Source: Pinibacter sp031553495 (GTDB taxonomy: Bacteria > Bacteroidota > Bacteroidia > Chitinophagales > Chitinophagaceae). Taken from it: DNA of 64,000 nt. A program made the translations under genes and the position numbers. The stretch is taken from positions 18,924 to 82,923 of the forward strand of contig JAVBLN010000023.1 in assembly GCA_031553495.1 (NCBI GenBank). The letters are read 5' to 3'. The notes under the pieces were generated by a model. The model worked only from the letters and a program-made list of their open reading frames with translations. It made no database searches and had not been told where the DNA came from. This document shows, piece after piece, positions 8,994 to 18,225 of the stretch; positions within the stretch are counted from its first letter, which is position 1; every line of letters starts with the position of its first letter.

Positions 8994-10034
8994 ATGATTA
9001 CGATCGGCAATATACAACTTCCTGATTTCCCCTTACTTCTGGCCCCCATGGAAGATGTAAGCGATCCGCCCTTTAGAGCAGTGTGTAAAGATAATGGCGC
9101 CGATCTTATGTATACGGAATTTATTAGTAGCGAAGGCCTTATACGCGATGCTATAAAAAGCCGTCGCAAGCTGGATATATTTGATTATGAGCGTCCTGTA
9201 GGCATACAGATATTTGGCGGTGATGAAGAAAGTCTTTCAATGGCTGCAAAAATCGTGGATGTTACCAATCCCGATCTGCTGGATATAAACTTTGGCTGCC
9301 CGGTAAAAAAAGTGGCGCTGAAGGGAGCCGGAGCCGGGGTATTAAAAGATGTAGACCTGATGGTGCGTCTTACGGAAGCTGTTGTTAAAAGTACCAAACT
9401 ACCCGTTACAGTTAAAACCCGGCTTGGCTGGGATGACAACACCAGGAACATAGAAGAGGTCGCGGAAAGGCTGCAGGATGTGGGTATAAAAGCACTGGCC
9501 ATTCATGGAAGAACCCGCACACAGATGTATAAAGGCATTGCCGACTGGACACTCATAGGCCGGGTTAAAAACAACCCGCGCATTCATATTCCCATATTCG
9601 GCAATGGCGATATTGATTCCCCGGAAAAAGCGCTGGAATATAAAAACCGCTATGGTGTAGATGGTATTATGATTGGTCGCGCCGCCATCGGTTATCCATG
9701 GATCTTTAATGAAATAAAGCATTTTTCGCAAACCGGTGTGCATTTGCCTCCACCATCAGTGGAAGAACGTGTGGCTGTTTGTAAAAAACACCTGCAAAAA
9801 TCAGTGGAATGGAAAGGCCCTGTAGTGGGCATTTTTGAAATGCGCAGGCATTACGCCAACTATCTCAAAGGATTACCAAATATTAAAGAATTCCGTAGCA
9901 AACTGGTTACACTAACCACCGACCAGGAAATAAATGACGTACTGGACGCCGTTTCAGCCTATTATACCGGATTTGAGTTTCCCAAAACGGAAATTGAATT
10001 GATCAATTACCACGAAAAATGCCCTATTAACTAG
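8994..10034 (+). CDS. dusB: tRNA-dihydrouridine synthase
   Basis: 346 residues, DusB-type TIM-barrel flavoenzyme that reduces uridines in the tRNA D-loop using FMN and NADPH. Motifs: LAPMEDVSDPPFRAVC at the N-terminus, the catalytic cysteine in DINFGCPVKKV, PVTVKTRLGWD, the HGRTRTQMYKG loop, GNGDIDSPEKA and GIMIGRAAIGYPWIF (FMN phosphate site). The C-terminal helical domain (MRRHYANYLKG) is present. In Bacteroidota this is usually the general Dus enzyme; which tRNA positions it modifies is not visible. Confidence 0.95.
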   Translation: MITIGNIQLPDFPLLLAPMEDVSDPPFRAVCKDNGADLMYTEFISSEGLIRDAIKSRRKLDIFDYERPVGIQIFGGDEESLSMAAKIVDVTNPDLLDINFGCPVKKVALKGAGAGVLKDVDLMVRLTEAVVKSTKLPVTVKTRLGWDDNTRNIEEVAERLQDVGIKALAIHGRTRTQMYKGIADWTLIGRVKNNPRIHIPIFGNGDIDSPEKALEYKNRYGVDGIMIGRAAIGYPWIFNEIKHFSQTGVHLPPPSVEERVAVCKKHLQKSVEWKGPVVGIFEMRRHYANYLKGLPNIKEFRSKLVTLTTDQEINDVLDAVSAYYTGFEFPKTEIELINYHEKCPIN

Positions 10035-10092
10035 GGCTGCCATGCAACTATATATAGTTTTATTGATTCTAATCTATAAATAATCGTACGTT

Positions 10093-10797
10093 ATGAAAAA
10101 ATGGTTATTCGCGTTATCAACTGTATTAGTTCTCAGTTCCTGCGATACATTGCAATTACCCATGAGCACTATGGGCACAACCACCGGAGTTACAGAATCG
10201 GAAGCTTCCCAGGGAATTCGTGAAGCGTTAATACAGGGAATTACCAAAGCCGTATTCAACCTGAATACAAAAGACGGCTTTCTTGGCAACCAGGCTTATA
10301 AATTATTATTACCAGCCGATGCCGTGAAAATTGAAAATACATTGCGCACTTTAGGTATGGGTGCACAGGTAGATAAGGCTATTACCCAAATCAACCGCGC
10401 TGCCGAAGATGCCGTTGGATATGCTACTCCCATTTTCACCAATGCTATTAAACAAATGAGTATAACAGATGCATTGAACATTGTGAAAGGCGGTAATAAT
10501 TCCGTTACCAATTTCTTCAAAGAAAAAACAAGCGCTCAGTTAATTTCCGCATTTTCGCCTTCCATCAAGCAATCGCTGGATAAAGTGAATGCCACAAAAT
10601 ATTATTCCGACATAGTAAACATCTATAATAAAATTCCTACTACCACAAAAAAACTGAATCCCGATCTGCAAAGCTATGTAGCACAAAAAGCAACAGAAGC
10701 GCTGTTTGATCAAATAGCGAAAGAAGAAGCGAATATCCGCGCCAATCCTATGCAACAAGCCAGCAATATTTTGAAAAAAGTATTTAGCTCGAAATAA
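10093..10797 (+). CDS. DUF4197-domain lipoprotein
   Basis: 234 residues. A lipoprotein signal peptide ends in LVLSSCDT (Cys at about residue 17), so it is exported and lipid-anchored. The rest is an almost entirely helical DUF4197 domain: SQGIREALIQGITKAV, KLLLPADAVKIENTLRTLGMG, INRAAEDAVGYATPIF, ITDALNIVKGG, TNFFKEKT. The function of the family is unknown. It lies 58 bases after dusB on the same strand and has a terminator close behind. Confidence 0.9.
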   Translation: MKKWLFALSTVLVLSSCDTLQLPMSTMGTTTGVTESEASQGIREALIQGITKAVFNLNTKDGFLGNQAYKLLLPADAVKIENTLRTLGMGAQVDKAITQINRAAEDAVGYATPIFTNAIKQMSITDALNIVKGGNNSVTNFFKEKTSAQLISAFSPSIKQSLDKVNATKYYSDIVNIYNKIPTTTKKLNPDLQSYVAQKATEALFDQIAKEEANIRANPMQQASNILKKVFSSK

Positions 10798-10826
10798 AAA
10801 GTAGAAAAGATTTTCTTGGAATATGC

Positions 10827-10857
10827 ACGCAGTTCATTTTATGAGCTGCGTTTTTTT
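10827..10857 (+). terminator. Intrinsic terminator after the DUF4197 gene
   Basis: CGCAGTTCAT (10828-10837) pairs with ATGAGCTGCG (10841-10850), followed by TTTTTTT. Confidence 0.9.
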
Positions 10858-10902
10858 GTGTTTTTTTAGCATACCGCATAAAAGTTTTTTAGGATTATGT
10901 AA

Positions 10903-10965
10903 CCGGCATTTGAGCCTTGATGAAGCTTCTGTTGTGTCACTCACTTGTACGGCAGTAATTCTATT
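10903..10965 (-). repeat. 62-bp interspersed repeat (family A), diverged copy 4
   Basis: Minus-strand copy with a good central half (GTTGTGTCACTCACTTGTAC on the plus strand) and an eroded outer half. It shares the AACAGAAGCT variant with copy 10 (30266-30328). To its right (10970-11100) come a degraded CTTCTCC/GGAAAGG hairpin module and a TTCAATTTTCAACT tract, filling the convergent gap up to pabB. Confidence 0.75.
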
Positions 10966-11103
10966 GAGCGGCCTATTCCCCGGCCCTTCTCCAAAGGAAA
11001 GGAAGCCCGATGCACAAAACGGATATTTGTAGTCACCATAATTCTTTCCGGCGATTATACAACATTCTCAACTTTCCATTCATTCAGCACTTTCAATTTT
11101 CAA

Positions 11104-12390
11104 CTAACAAAACAGTTTCTTAATTCCTTCTGCTTTAAGCAGGCATTCTTCATATTCCATTTGCGGATCGCAGTAATATGTAATGCCGGAGCCTACCTGG
11201 TAACTTAGGTAGCGGTTGGTTTCATTATACATAAGGCTGCGTATTACCACATTAAAATCAAAATCATTATCAGGAGTTATATACCCAACAGCGCCGGAAA
11301 AAATTCCACGTTTACTTTTTTCATACCTATCAATAAGCTCTATTACTTTTTTCTTAGGCGCACCTGTCATGGATCCCATTGGAAATGTAGCTTTAATAGC
11401 ATCCAACCAATGCAGGTCGCTTTTTATAGTGCCGCTAATTGTTGAGATCATTTGATGCACCTGCGGAAAAGTATACATACCAAACAGTTCATCCACCTGC
11501 ACACTTCCTTCTCTGCACACTTTAGAGAGATCATTTCTTACAAGATCAACTACCATCACATTCTCAGCCCGCTCTTTTACGCTTTCATAAAGCTGTTGTT
11601 TATACTGCTCGTCCTGCAACCTATTAGTGTGGTTACGTTGCGATGTACCTTTTATCGGTTGCGACAAAATTTTGTTGCCTGTTTTTTTTAAATAGCGCTC
11701 GGGGCTTGCACACAGCAGGTATTTATCATTCAATTTATAGTAAGCGGCGAAAGGATTTGGAGAAACAGATGAAAGCGAAAGATAAGTTTGCGAAGCATTG
11801 ATCGAAATATTCTGCGCAAAAAATTCCATGCAAAAATTTATTTCATAACAGTCGCCTCTCAATATATGCTTCTTCAAATTATTGATGGTGGCAATATATT
11901 CGGCTTGAGAAAAACGCTGGCTGAATGTTATACTTTGTGCAGCTATATTACTAATGTTTGCTGCACACAATTCATCAAACACTTGTTGATGTGTATGTGT
12001 TTGGCTGCTGATGGAAATTTCATTCCGGCCTAATATAATAATGGTTTCAGGTATAAAAAAGAATAGATCAGGGAATAAAACGCGATCTTCTTTAACAGAA
12101 AACGCAACGTCTTCTGTTTCGCTTTTTAAATCATAATTAAAATGGCCGAAAAGCCAGTCGTTGGAAAATGTGTCGGAAAACAAACGTAGCGCTTCAAAAG
12201 CGTTTCCTGCTGATGCGGAAACAGCATTTACAGCACCTGCGGCCAACACACATTCAACTCCTGTGTGCAAAAAATGATAATTATGGTTATCCAAGAAGCA
12301 GCAAATGTTGAACTGGTTGCCCCAGCCCAACATTTGTTTTTTATAAAACGCAATATCATCTATTGCAAACGATGTAAAAGTTCTGTTCAC
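11104..12390 (-). CDS. pabB: Aminodeoxychorismate synthase component I
   Basis: 428 residues, chorismate-binding (anthranilate synthase component I-like) enzyme. The motif PIKGT (residues 245-249) has lysine where TrpE proteins have alanine, pointing to the PabB branch that makes 4-amino-4-deoxychorismate for folate. Other motifs: ENVMVVDLVRNDLSKVC, the FPMGSMTGAPK active-site loop, RGIFSGAVGYI and the C-terminal GSGITYYCDPQMEYEECL. No glutaminase partner (PabA) is in the window. The gene starts 22 bases after the acidic protein gene and probably forms an operon with it and purA. Confidence 0.9.
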   Translation of the reverse strand: MNRTFTSFAIDDIAFYKKQMLGWGNQFNICCFLDNHNYHFLHTGVECVLAAGAVNAVSASAGNAFEALRLFSDTFSNDWLFGHFNYDLKSETEDVAFSVKEDRVLFPDLFFFIPETIIILGRNEISISSQTHTHQQVFDELCAANISNIAAQSITFSQRFSQAEYIATINNLKKHILRGDCYEINFCMEFFAQNISINASQTYLSLSSVSPNPFAAYYKLNDKYLLCASPERYLKKTGNKILSQPIKGTSQRNHTNRLQDEQYKQQLYESVKERAENVMVVDLVRNDLSKVCREGSVQVDELFGMYTFPQVHQMISTISGTIKSDLHWLDAIKATFPMGSMTGAPKKKVIELIDRYEKSKRGIFSGAVGYITPDNDFDFNVVIRSLMYNETNRYLSYQVGSGITYYCDPQMEYEECLLKAEGIKKLFC

Positions 12391-12411
12391 AAAAGCAATC
12401 TGGAAAACGAT

Positions 12412-12828
12412 TTAAAAATCATCTTCTTCATCATCAAAACCGGAATCATTAAACAGATCCAGGTCTTTGAAATCATCATCCATGCCAAAATCTTCATCAT
12501 CGGATTTGGTCTTTTTTCCTCCGCCACCTTTCTTAGATTTTGATTTTGGAATATCAAATTCATCAAAATCAGGATCCCAGTCATCCTCTTCTTCTACTTT
12601 GTTCCAATCATCATCATCGTCTTCTATATCATCATCGTCATCATCATCCTGAGATTTTGACTTTTCAGATTTTTTTGATGGTGCTTTCGGATTGAACTCA
12701 TCATCATCTTCTAATTCTTCTTCCTCATCTTCTTCTGTACGCTTCTTTGATTTGGAAGATGGTTTCTTTGCAGGCTCTTCTGCAGCTTTTTTAGTTGGTT
12801 TCTTTTCTTTGTCGGACTTCGATGCCAT
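12412..12828 (-). CDS. Low-complexity acidic/lysine-rich hypothetical protein
   Basis: 138 residues, almost wholly charged: an N-terminal Lys/Ser/Pro-rich third, then long Asp/Glu runs (DDDDDDDIEDDDDD) and a short GGGGKK linker. Likely intrinsically disordered and cytosolic. Its tight fit between purA (77 bases upstream) and pabB (22 bases downstream) on the same strand supports a real gene despite the biased composition. No function can be assigned. Confidence 0.65.
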   Translation of the reverse strand: MASKSDKEKKPTKKAAEEPAKKPSSKSKKRTEEDEEEELEDDDEFNPKAPSKKSEKSKSQDDDDDDDIEDDDDDWNKVEEEDDWDPDFDEFDIPKSKSKKGGGGKKTKSDDEDFGMDDDFKDLDLFNDSGFDDEEDDF

Positions 12829-12904
12829 ACTCTTAAAGTATTTGATGTAAAATTTCAGCGAGAATTTTAATTCGCCAAATTTTTGATAAAAAAATTTCAG
12901 TAAA

Positions 12905-14173
12905 TTATTTATTCACTACAACAATCTGATCGCGACCAGGGCCAGTTGATATGTGGGTGACATTTGCACCAATATACTCATTTATGTATTTCACATATTG
13001 AATCATTGTTTTAGGTAATTCAGATGCACTTGTAATTCTGGTGGTATCGGTATTCCAGCCTTCAAATTCCTTTAATACCGGCTTCATGGAATGACGTGTC
13101 ATTTGAAACGGCACTTCAACTTCCTCTTTTCCATCTATTTCATAAGCAGTGCACACTTCAAGTTTCTTGAACTTATCAAGCACATCCGCTTTTGTCATAA
13201 TCACTTTATTTACACCATTTACCATGCATGCAAATTTAAGCGCCACAAGATCAATCCAGCCACAACGACGTGGTCTTCCGGTAGTTGCGCCAAATTCATT
13301 ACCCAACGCTCTTAATTCTTCACCTGTTTCGTCAAATAATTCGGTGGGGAACGGACCACTGCCTACCCTGGTGCAATAAGCTTTTGTAACGCCCATCACA
13401 TCACGTATTTTTTGCGGTGCTACCCCTAAACCAGAACACACGCCTGAAGTAGTTGTGTTGGAAGATGTTACAAACGGAAATGTTCCAAAATCAATATCAA
13501 GCATACTTCCCTGAGCACCTTCAGCCAATACTTTTTTCCCTTCCGCTATTTTATTGTTAATGAAATATTCACCATTCACAATGTTCAAACTTCTAAGGAA
13601 ATCTATTGCTTCAAAGAACTCTTCTTCCCACTGCGAAATATCTTCCTGAAAATTATAGTTGTCTAATAGACGTTGATGCTTAAGCCTGATCTTAATGTAA
13701 GAAGTTGTAAAACTTTTGTCCATTAAATCACCCACACGAATGCCATTGCGACCGGTTTTATCCATATACGCGGGGCCGATACCTTTAAGTGTGGAACCAA
13801 TTTTATCGTTGCCTTTTGCTAATTCAGAGGCTTTATCGAGAGCCCTGTGAGTAGGCAAAATGAGATGTGTACGCTTAGAAATGAATAAATTCTTTTTCAC
13901 ATCCACTCCAAAAGAAGCTACGGTTTCGCACTCTTTTTTTAATGTAACAGGATCAAGTACTACACCATTGCCAATAAGATTGACGGTGTTTTCGTGGAAA
14001 GCACCCGATGGGATTTGGTGCAGTACAACTTTTTTTCCTCCTACATACAATGTGTGACCGGCATTCGGTCCGCCTTGGAAACGAGCTATAACATCATACT
14101 GTGGCGCAAAATAGTCCACTATCTTTCCTTTACCTTCATCACCCCATTGAAGGCCTAATATTGCATCTACCAT
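12905..14173 (-). CDS. purA: Adenylosuccinate synthetase
   Basis: 422 residues. It condenses IMP and aspartate with GTP to adenylosuccinate in AMP synthesis. Motifs: the GTP-binding GDEGKGK at residues 11-17, GGPNAGHT, IGPAYMDKTGRNGIRVGDL, the EGAQGSMLDIDFGTFPFVTSSN signature, TGRPRRCGWID and the C-terminal STGPGRDQ. The start MVDAILGLQWGDEG is the usual one. Probably the promoter-proximal gene of a purA / acidic protein / pabB operon. Confidence 0.97.
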   Translation of the reverse strand: MVDAILGLQWGDEGKGKIVDYFAPQYDVIARFQGGPNAGHTLYVGGKKVVLHQIPSGAFHENTVNLIGNGVVLDPVTLKKECETVASFGVDVKKNLFISKRTHLILPTHRALDKASELAKGNDKIGSTLKGIGPAYMDKTGRNGIRVGDLMDKSFTTSYIKIRLKHQRLLDNYNFQEDISQWEEEFFEAIDFLRSLNIVNGEYFINNKIAEGKKVLAEGAQGSMLDIDFGTFPFVTSSNTTTSGVCSGLGVAPQKIRDVMGVTKAYCTRVGSGPFPTELFDETGEELRALGNEFGATTGRPRRCGWIDLVALKFACMVNGVNKVIMTKADVLDKFKKLEVCTAYEIDGKEEVEVPFQMTRHSMKPVLKEFEGWNTDTTRITSASELPKTMIQYVKYINEYIGANVTHISTGPGRDQIVVVNK

Positions 14174-14350
14174 TAAAGTATTTTTATACTAAATAAATAT
14201 TTTGTCAAAGATTGACAAAAATAGGCCATCTGGGTTAATTTGAAAATTTGAAAATGTGCATAATTTGAAAATGCCACAGTGTCGGCTTTTATTGAATGGA
14301 GAATGCTGTATGATTGAAGATTATTGGGAGAATGAATATGCAGTTTTTTT

Positions 14351-14456
14351 TAACCACAAGGCGCACAAAGGAAAGCACAAGGGGCACAAGGGTAGGCTGA
14401 ACTGTGCTACCAATCCTTGTGGTCCTCGTGCCTCCTATAGTGCCCCTTGTGGTTAA
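14351..14456. repeat. Imperfect palindrome with AACCACAAGG arms
   Basis: Starts TAACCACAAGGCGCACAAAG and ends AGTGCCCCTTGTGGTTA, with internal CACAAGGGGCACAAGGG repeats and their complements. A second, shorter member of this module is at 18423-18505. Both are directly joined to 62-bp-repeat composites. Confidence 0.8.
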
Positions 14457-14460
14457 AATA

Positions 14461-14690
14461 AATTGAGAATGGAAAGTTGAGAATTGAGAATGCTGTACAC
14501 ACTGATTGCAAGCAAAAACAAAAGCACTCAAAACTCATAACTCATAACTTGTTGAATAGCATTACTACCGCACAAGGGAGTGACACAACGATGCTTAATA
14601 GTAGCACTATCGCCGGTTACAAAAAAGTTATGAGTTATGAGTTTTGAGTGAACCTAAAGCATTTCAAATCTCAAATCTGGCACTGTTGCA
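14461..14690 (+). repeat. Composite 'long form' repeat carrying a family A core
   Basis: Module order as at 6786-7026: GAGAATTGAGAATGC, CACTGATTGCAAGCAAAAAC, inverted arm ACTCAAAACTCATAACTCAT, the 62-bp core (14555-14616), arm AAGTTATGAGTTATGAGTTT, then AAAGCATTTCAAATCTCAAA. With the palindrome at 14351-14456 it fills the gap between purA and the next gene. Confidence 0.85.
14555..14616 (+). repeat. 62-bp interspersed repeat (family A), copy 5
   Basis: Near-consensus core with single changes (AAGGGAGTGACACAACGATG; CACTATCGCCGG). Confidence 0.95.
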
Positions 14691-14700
14691 TTTTTTGTAT

Positions 14701-15546
14701 TCAGAATTTCAACCTGCAGGCTACTGGAAAATGGTCTGAGGGAAAACGCAGATCTTTTGAATCGGTTAGCACTCCGTATTTCAATACTTCTATCTTATTG
14801 TTTACAAACACAAAATCGATTCGGCCTTCTGTTACCACTTTCGTGTAATTCTGATATTTGAATTCGTTAAAGGTGCTGTCGGGGCCATATGGCTTTGTTT
14901 TTGAAACAAGTTTTGCATCTGAAAATTTATTTACAATAGTTGCATAGGCACTTGTTTCCGGGTTTGAGTTAAAATCGCCGGTTATAAAAACAGGTGTATT
15001 TTTAGAAGCAAGTTTTTCTATTTTTTCAAGAATCATTTTTGCCGCGTTTTCACGAGCCTGCACACCTTCATTATCAAAATGAGTATTGAACATAAAAAAC
15101 TGTTTACCTGTTTTTTTATCTTTAAAGCAAGCCCAAGTGCACACGCGGATGTAAGCTGCATCCCAACCTTTGGAAGGTTTTCCAGGTGTGGGAGAAAGCC
15201 AGAAAGTTCCTGATTTCAACACCTGAAACTTTTGATTGTTATAAAAAATAGCGGAGTATTCGCCTTTTGTTTTTCCATCATCCCTGCCTGCGCCCACATA
15301 GCTGACATTAGGTATGGTGGCCAAATCCATCATTTGTTCATATAAAGCTTCCTGCACGCCAAAAATGTCGAAAGCGTGATATTGTATAAGATCTTTTACC
15401 ATTTCTTTTCGGTTGGGCCAGGCATTTTCTCCATCTGACGCCACATTCAGCCGTATGTTATAAGTAGCTGCATTTAACTCTATTTTCGTTTGTGCACACA
15501 AAACGGCAGGAATAGCAAGCAGCATCAAAAAATACAATCTTTTCAT
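14701..15546 (-). CDS. Secreted endonuclease/exonuclease/phosphatase-family protein
   Basis: 281 residues with a cleavable signal peptide (MKRLYFLMLLAIPAVLCAQ). The EEP (DNase I-like) fold motifs are visible in order: AATYNIRLN, the catalytic FGVQEAL glutamate, FNTHFDNEGVQAR, TGDFNSNP, and the C-terminal RIDFVFVNN and SDHFPV histidine-aspartate pair. The active-site residues therefore look complete. Similar secreted Bacteroidota proteins are annotated as EEP-family hydrolases; the substrate (phosphodiester, phosphoinositide or nucleic acid) is unknown. Separated by 78 bases from the SGNH hydrolase upstream, possibly co-transcribed. Confidence 0.88.
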   Translation of the reverse strand: MKRLYFLMLLAIPAVLCAQTKIELNAATYNIRLNVASDGENAWPNRKEMVKDLIQYHAFDIFGVQEALYEQMMDLATIPNVSYVGAGRDDGKTKGEYSAIFYNNQKFQVLKSGTFWLSPTPGKPSKGWDAAYIRVCTWACFKDKKTGKQFFMFNTHFDNEGVQARENAAKMILEKIEKLASKNTPVFITGDFNSNPETSAYATIVNKFSDAKLVSKTKPYGPDSTFNEFKYQNYTKVVTEGRIDFVFVNNKIEVLKYGVLTDSKDLRFPSDHFPVACRLKF

Positions 15547-15624
15547 ATAGTGATAGTTTAAATAAAATTGTTTGTAGTGTGCCGGAGTATTGGGGTTTCG
15601 GCTTCCGGCAATTTTTTAAATCGT

Positions 15625-16278
15625 TTATTTTAAATATGGAGCTATAGCTTTTTGCCAAATGATATAGCCCGTTTTATTCATGTGCAACCGGTCTTCCAAA
15701 AATATTTCTTCCTTAATGGAACCGTCCTTATTAACCATTTTGCTATATACATCCACAAAAGCAGCATTGCTTTGTTTGCGCAAATATTTTTTTATCAATT
15801 TATTTGCTTCTTTTACTTTAGGCAAAATATGCGCTCTGCTTGGGCTTGGCTTGATGGACACAAATACGACAGGCACTTCCGGTAGTTTTTCTCTTATAAT
15901 GGAAAATAAGGTTTGAAACCTTTTAAATACAATTTGCGCGGTAACAGTATCGGATGCTGCAAGATCATTTTCGCCGCAATAAATAACAATTTGTTTAGGG
16001 TTATACGGGAATATTATATCGTTGGCATAATGAATAAGATGAGTTAATGAAGATCCGCCAAAAGCACGGTTGATAATCGGATGTCCGGGAAAATAATTTT
16101 GCGCATCCTGCCAATATGTAAATGAAGAACTACCTATAAATAGTATTTCATTACCTGCAGGTTTGCTCAAAGAATCTTTGTGCTTAAAATCCTGTACCTC
16201 TTTGTAGAAAGGGTACTGCTGTGCAAATGTTACCAATAAACATAACAAGCAAAATGTTGTAACGATAATTTTTTTCAT
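15625..16278 (-). CDS. Secreted SGNH/GDSL-type hydrolase
   Basis: 217 residues with a signal peptide (MKKIIVTTFCLLCLLVTFAQ). The four SGNH blocks are present: the catalytic serine in ILFIGSSSFTYW, the Gly block in NRAFGGSSL, GENDLAAS (Asn of the oxyanion hole) and the Asp/His pair in LEDRLHMNKTGY. It probably acts outside the cytoplasm as an esterase, for example a carbohydrate deacetylase. It lies downstream of the FecR gene (113 bases) and upstream of the EEP-family gene on the same strand. Confidence 0.9.
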   Translation of the reverse strand: MKKIIVTTFCLLCLLVTFAQQYPFYKEVQDFKHKDSLSKPAGNEILFIGSSSFTYWQDAQNYFPGHPIINRAFGGSSLTHLIHYANDIIFPYNPKQIVIYCGENDLAASDTVTAQIVFKRFQTLFSIIREKLPEVPVVFVSIKPSPSRAHILPKVKEANKLIKKYLRKQSNAAFVDVYSKMVNKDGSIKEEIFLEDRLHMNKTGYIIWQKAIAPYLK

Positions 16279-16390
16279 CGTATGTAATTTTTAAAAACTT
16301 TAAAACGGAAGTGCTTTGAATTCAGGTTTTGGGTGAAGAAAACCAATCTTCATGCCGCTTTGAATAATCCTGACAATTGGTTTCTCCTCA

Positions 16391-17461
16391 TTATCTAGGC
16401 TGCAATATAATTGTTTGGCTGTCTTTCTTTATTACCTCGGTATTTAAAATTGAAGAAAGCACAAACAAAGCATCTTCAAGCGAGCTTAATAATATTGGGC
16501 CGCTGATCATTTTAGAACCGGTTGCGGAATCGGCAAGCACTATTTTCTTCCCAAAATTATCTTCAAGATAAATTAGTATTTCATTAACGGAAGGATTGCG
16601 AAGTATAAGCTTTTGCTCTTTCCACGCTGAATAATGCTCAGGCGAAGTAGTATGCTTTTCAATTTTTTTGCCTGTATTATTAAAAGAAATCATTTCACCG
16701 GGCTTTAGAATAATATCTTCGATAACGGCGGTTGGAAACGATAATGCTATTTTTCCGCTTTGCAATACCACTTCAGTTTTTTCGCGTCTTTGGCGAACAT
16801 CGAACCGCGTGCCTAAAACAGTAACAGTCAGGTGCTTGGTATGCACAAGAAAAGTTTCGTGCGGCTGAATGTTGGTAGTGTCATTATTAAAATGCTTCAC
16901 ATTAAAAAAAGCCTCACCACTTAACCATATCTCTCTTTTTTCATTCTGCCCCCAGTCGTTGCTGAATTTGATTTCGGAATTAGCATTCAGTTCAACAATT
17001 GATCCATCCGGTAGCGTAACCTTTTTTATTTCACCAAAATCAGTTTTAACAACATGATTTTTAGGGCCGCCTAGTTTGCCTGAAAAAAACAAATAGCCAA
17101 TTGTTATCAAAACCACACCGCCAAAAACAGCCGCTATTTTCATAACATTTCGCCATAAACGATTTGTTTTTACTACAGATTCGCTGTCAGCATTTAACTG
17201 ATCCTGAATTGATAACAAATGTTTTTCAAGCGAAGCATTTACTTCTTCATTCGTAGGATATTCTTCTTTGAAGCTGATAGATTGCAAATACAAATACGCG
17301 TTTTCTATTTCGGTTTTCTTTTGAGGAAATGCATTCATTATTTGCTGCCAGTACTGATTTATATCATCATTAGGATCCTTAACCCATTCCTGAAACAATG
17401 GATCGGCCAGAAAGTCATTTTCCTTGTAATGCAAATAATTATTAACAATTTTTTCTTTCAT
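16391..17461 (-). CDS. FecR-family anti-sigma factor
   Basis: 356 residues: an N-terminal cytosolic part (about 1-105), one membrane helix (VFGGVVLITIGYLFFSG), and a periplasmic FecR domain (VKTDFGEIKKVTLPDGSIVELNANSEI, then WLSGEAFFNVKH, LGTRFDVRQRREKTEVVLQSGKI, LKPGEMISFN). The last ~80 residues form the STN-like C-terminal domain. It should hold the ECF sigma factor encoded just upstream and release it on a signal from a TonB-dependent receptor. Unusually, no receptor gene follows; the STN-bearing SusC at 32316-35729 is a candidate partner. Confidence 0.93.
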   Translation of the reverse strand: MKEKIVNNYLHYKENDFLADPLFQEWVKDPNDDINQYWQQIMNAFPQKKTEIENAYLYLQSISFKEEYPTNEEVNASLEKHLLSIQDQLNADSESVVKTNRLWRNVMKIAAVFGGVVLITIGYLFFSGKLGGPKNHVVKTDFGEIKKVTLPDGSIVELNANSEIKFSNDWGQNEKREIWLSGEAFFNVKHFNNDTTNIQPHETFLVHTKHLTVTVLGTRFDVRQRREKTEVVLQSGKIALSFPTAVIEDIILKPGEMISFNNTGKKIEKHTTSPEHYSAWKEQKLILRNPSVNEILIYLEDNFGKKIVLADSATGSKMISGPILLSSLEDALFVLSSILNTEVIKKDSQTIILQPR

Positions 17462-17552
17462 TCTATTATTTAAGTATCAGAATTAGCATTTTTTACCCCA
17501 AACTTTCCACTTTTTTTCTAAAACAGCAGTTTGCTACAACAATCTGATAAAA

Positions 17553-18107
17553 TTAAAATATCACCCAACAAAGTGTAATTTTCCCCTTTAAAACAGCAAC
17601 ACTTCTTGCCATAATTTTATAAGTCGCTTTAACTGAAATGTTTAGTATAGAAGCCACTTCCTTATAAGAAAGATTTTCATAAAACCGCAAAAAGATCGCT
17701 TCCAGTTGACGCCCGGTCAACGATTTGATTGCTTCCTGCAATTTGATTTTCAGCTCATCGCTCAACTCTTTGTTTATGATAATATTTTCAACAGAAAATT
17801 CGATTTCCCCTCTGTCTGTATCATCAAACACAATTTTATTATGCTGCTTTATTTTTTTAAAGAGAATATAACGAAACGACGAGTACAAATAAAAATTGGG
17901 CGATTCAATATGAGCAAGCTTTTCGCGCCGGCTCCAAAGATCAAGAAACACTTCCTGAATGCTATCTTCTATTAAAAAATTGTTTGAGGTGAATTTTCTG
18001 CCATAATTGTGAAACTTCCGAAAATACTCTTTGTACAGTTCCGAATAGGCATCAATATCGCCATTGATGATATGAAGAAAAAACTGGTTACTCATTTCAC
18101 GGTACAA
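17553..18107 (-). CDS. RNA polymerase ECF sigma factor
   Basis: 184 residues. Region 2 is visible in SELYKEYFRKFHNYGRKFT, EDSIQEVFLDLWSRREKL; region 4 in KSLTGRQLEAIFLRFYENLSYKEVASILNISVKATYKIMARSVAVLK. Length and pattern fit the Bacteroidota FecI-like sigma factors. It precedes the FecR gene by 91 bases, the standard order sigma then anti-sigma. Without an adjacent SusC/SusD operon its target is uncertain. Confidence 0.92.
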   Translation of the reverse strand: MYREMSNQFFLHIINGDIDAYSELYKEYFRKFHNYGRKFTSNNFLIEDSIQEVFLDLWSRREKLAHIESPNFYLYSSFRYILFKKIKQHNKIVFDDTDRGEIEFSVENIIINKELSDELKIKLQEAIKSLTGRQLEAIFLRFYENLSYKEVASILNISVKATYKIMARSVAVLKGKITLCWVIF

Positions 18108-18225
18108 ATTATTTTAGGAAAGCAGTTATTAACAAAGGTATTGCAAAAGCTGTAAAATAAAGGCATTGGAGAAATTTCGGGTAAACTTTATGATCATTAG
18201 CCCAGGTGAGGGTCATGATTTTTTT

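Noticed and set aside
12467..12652. Serine-rich plus-strand frame opposite the acidic protein
   Set aside because: It is the complement of GAT/GAA runs; the minus-strand gene fits the operon.
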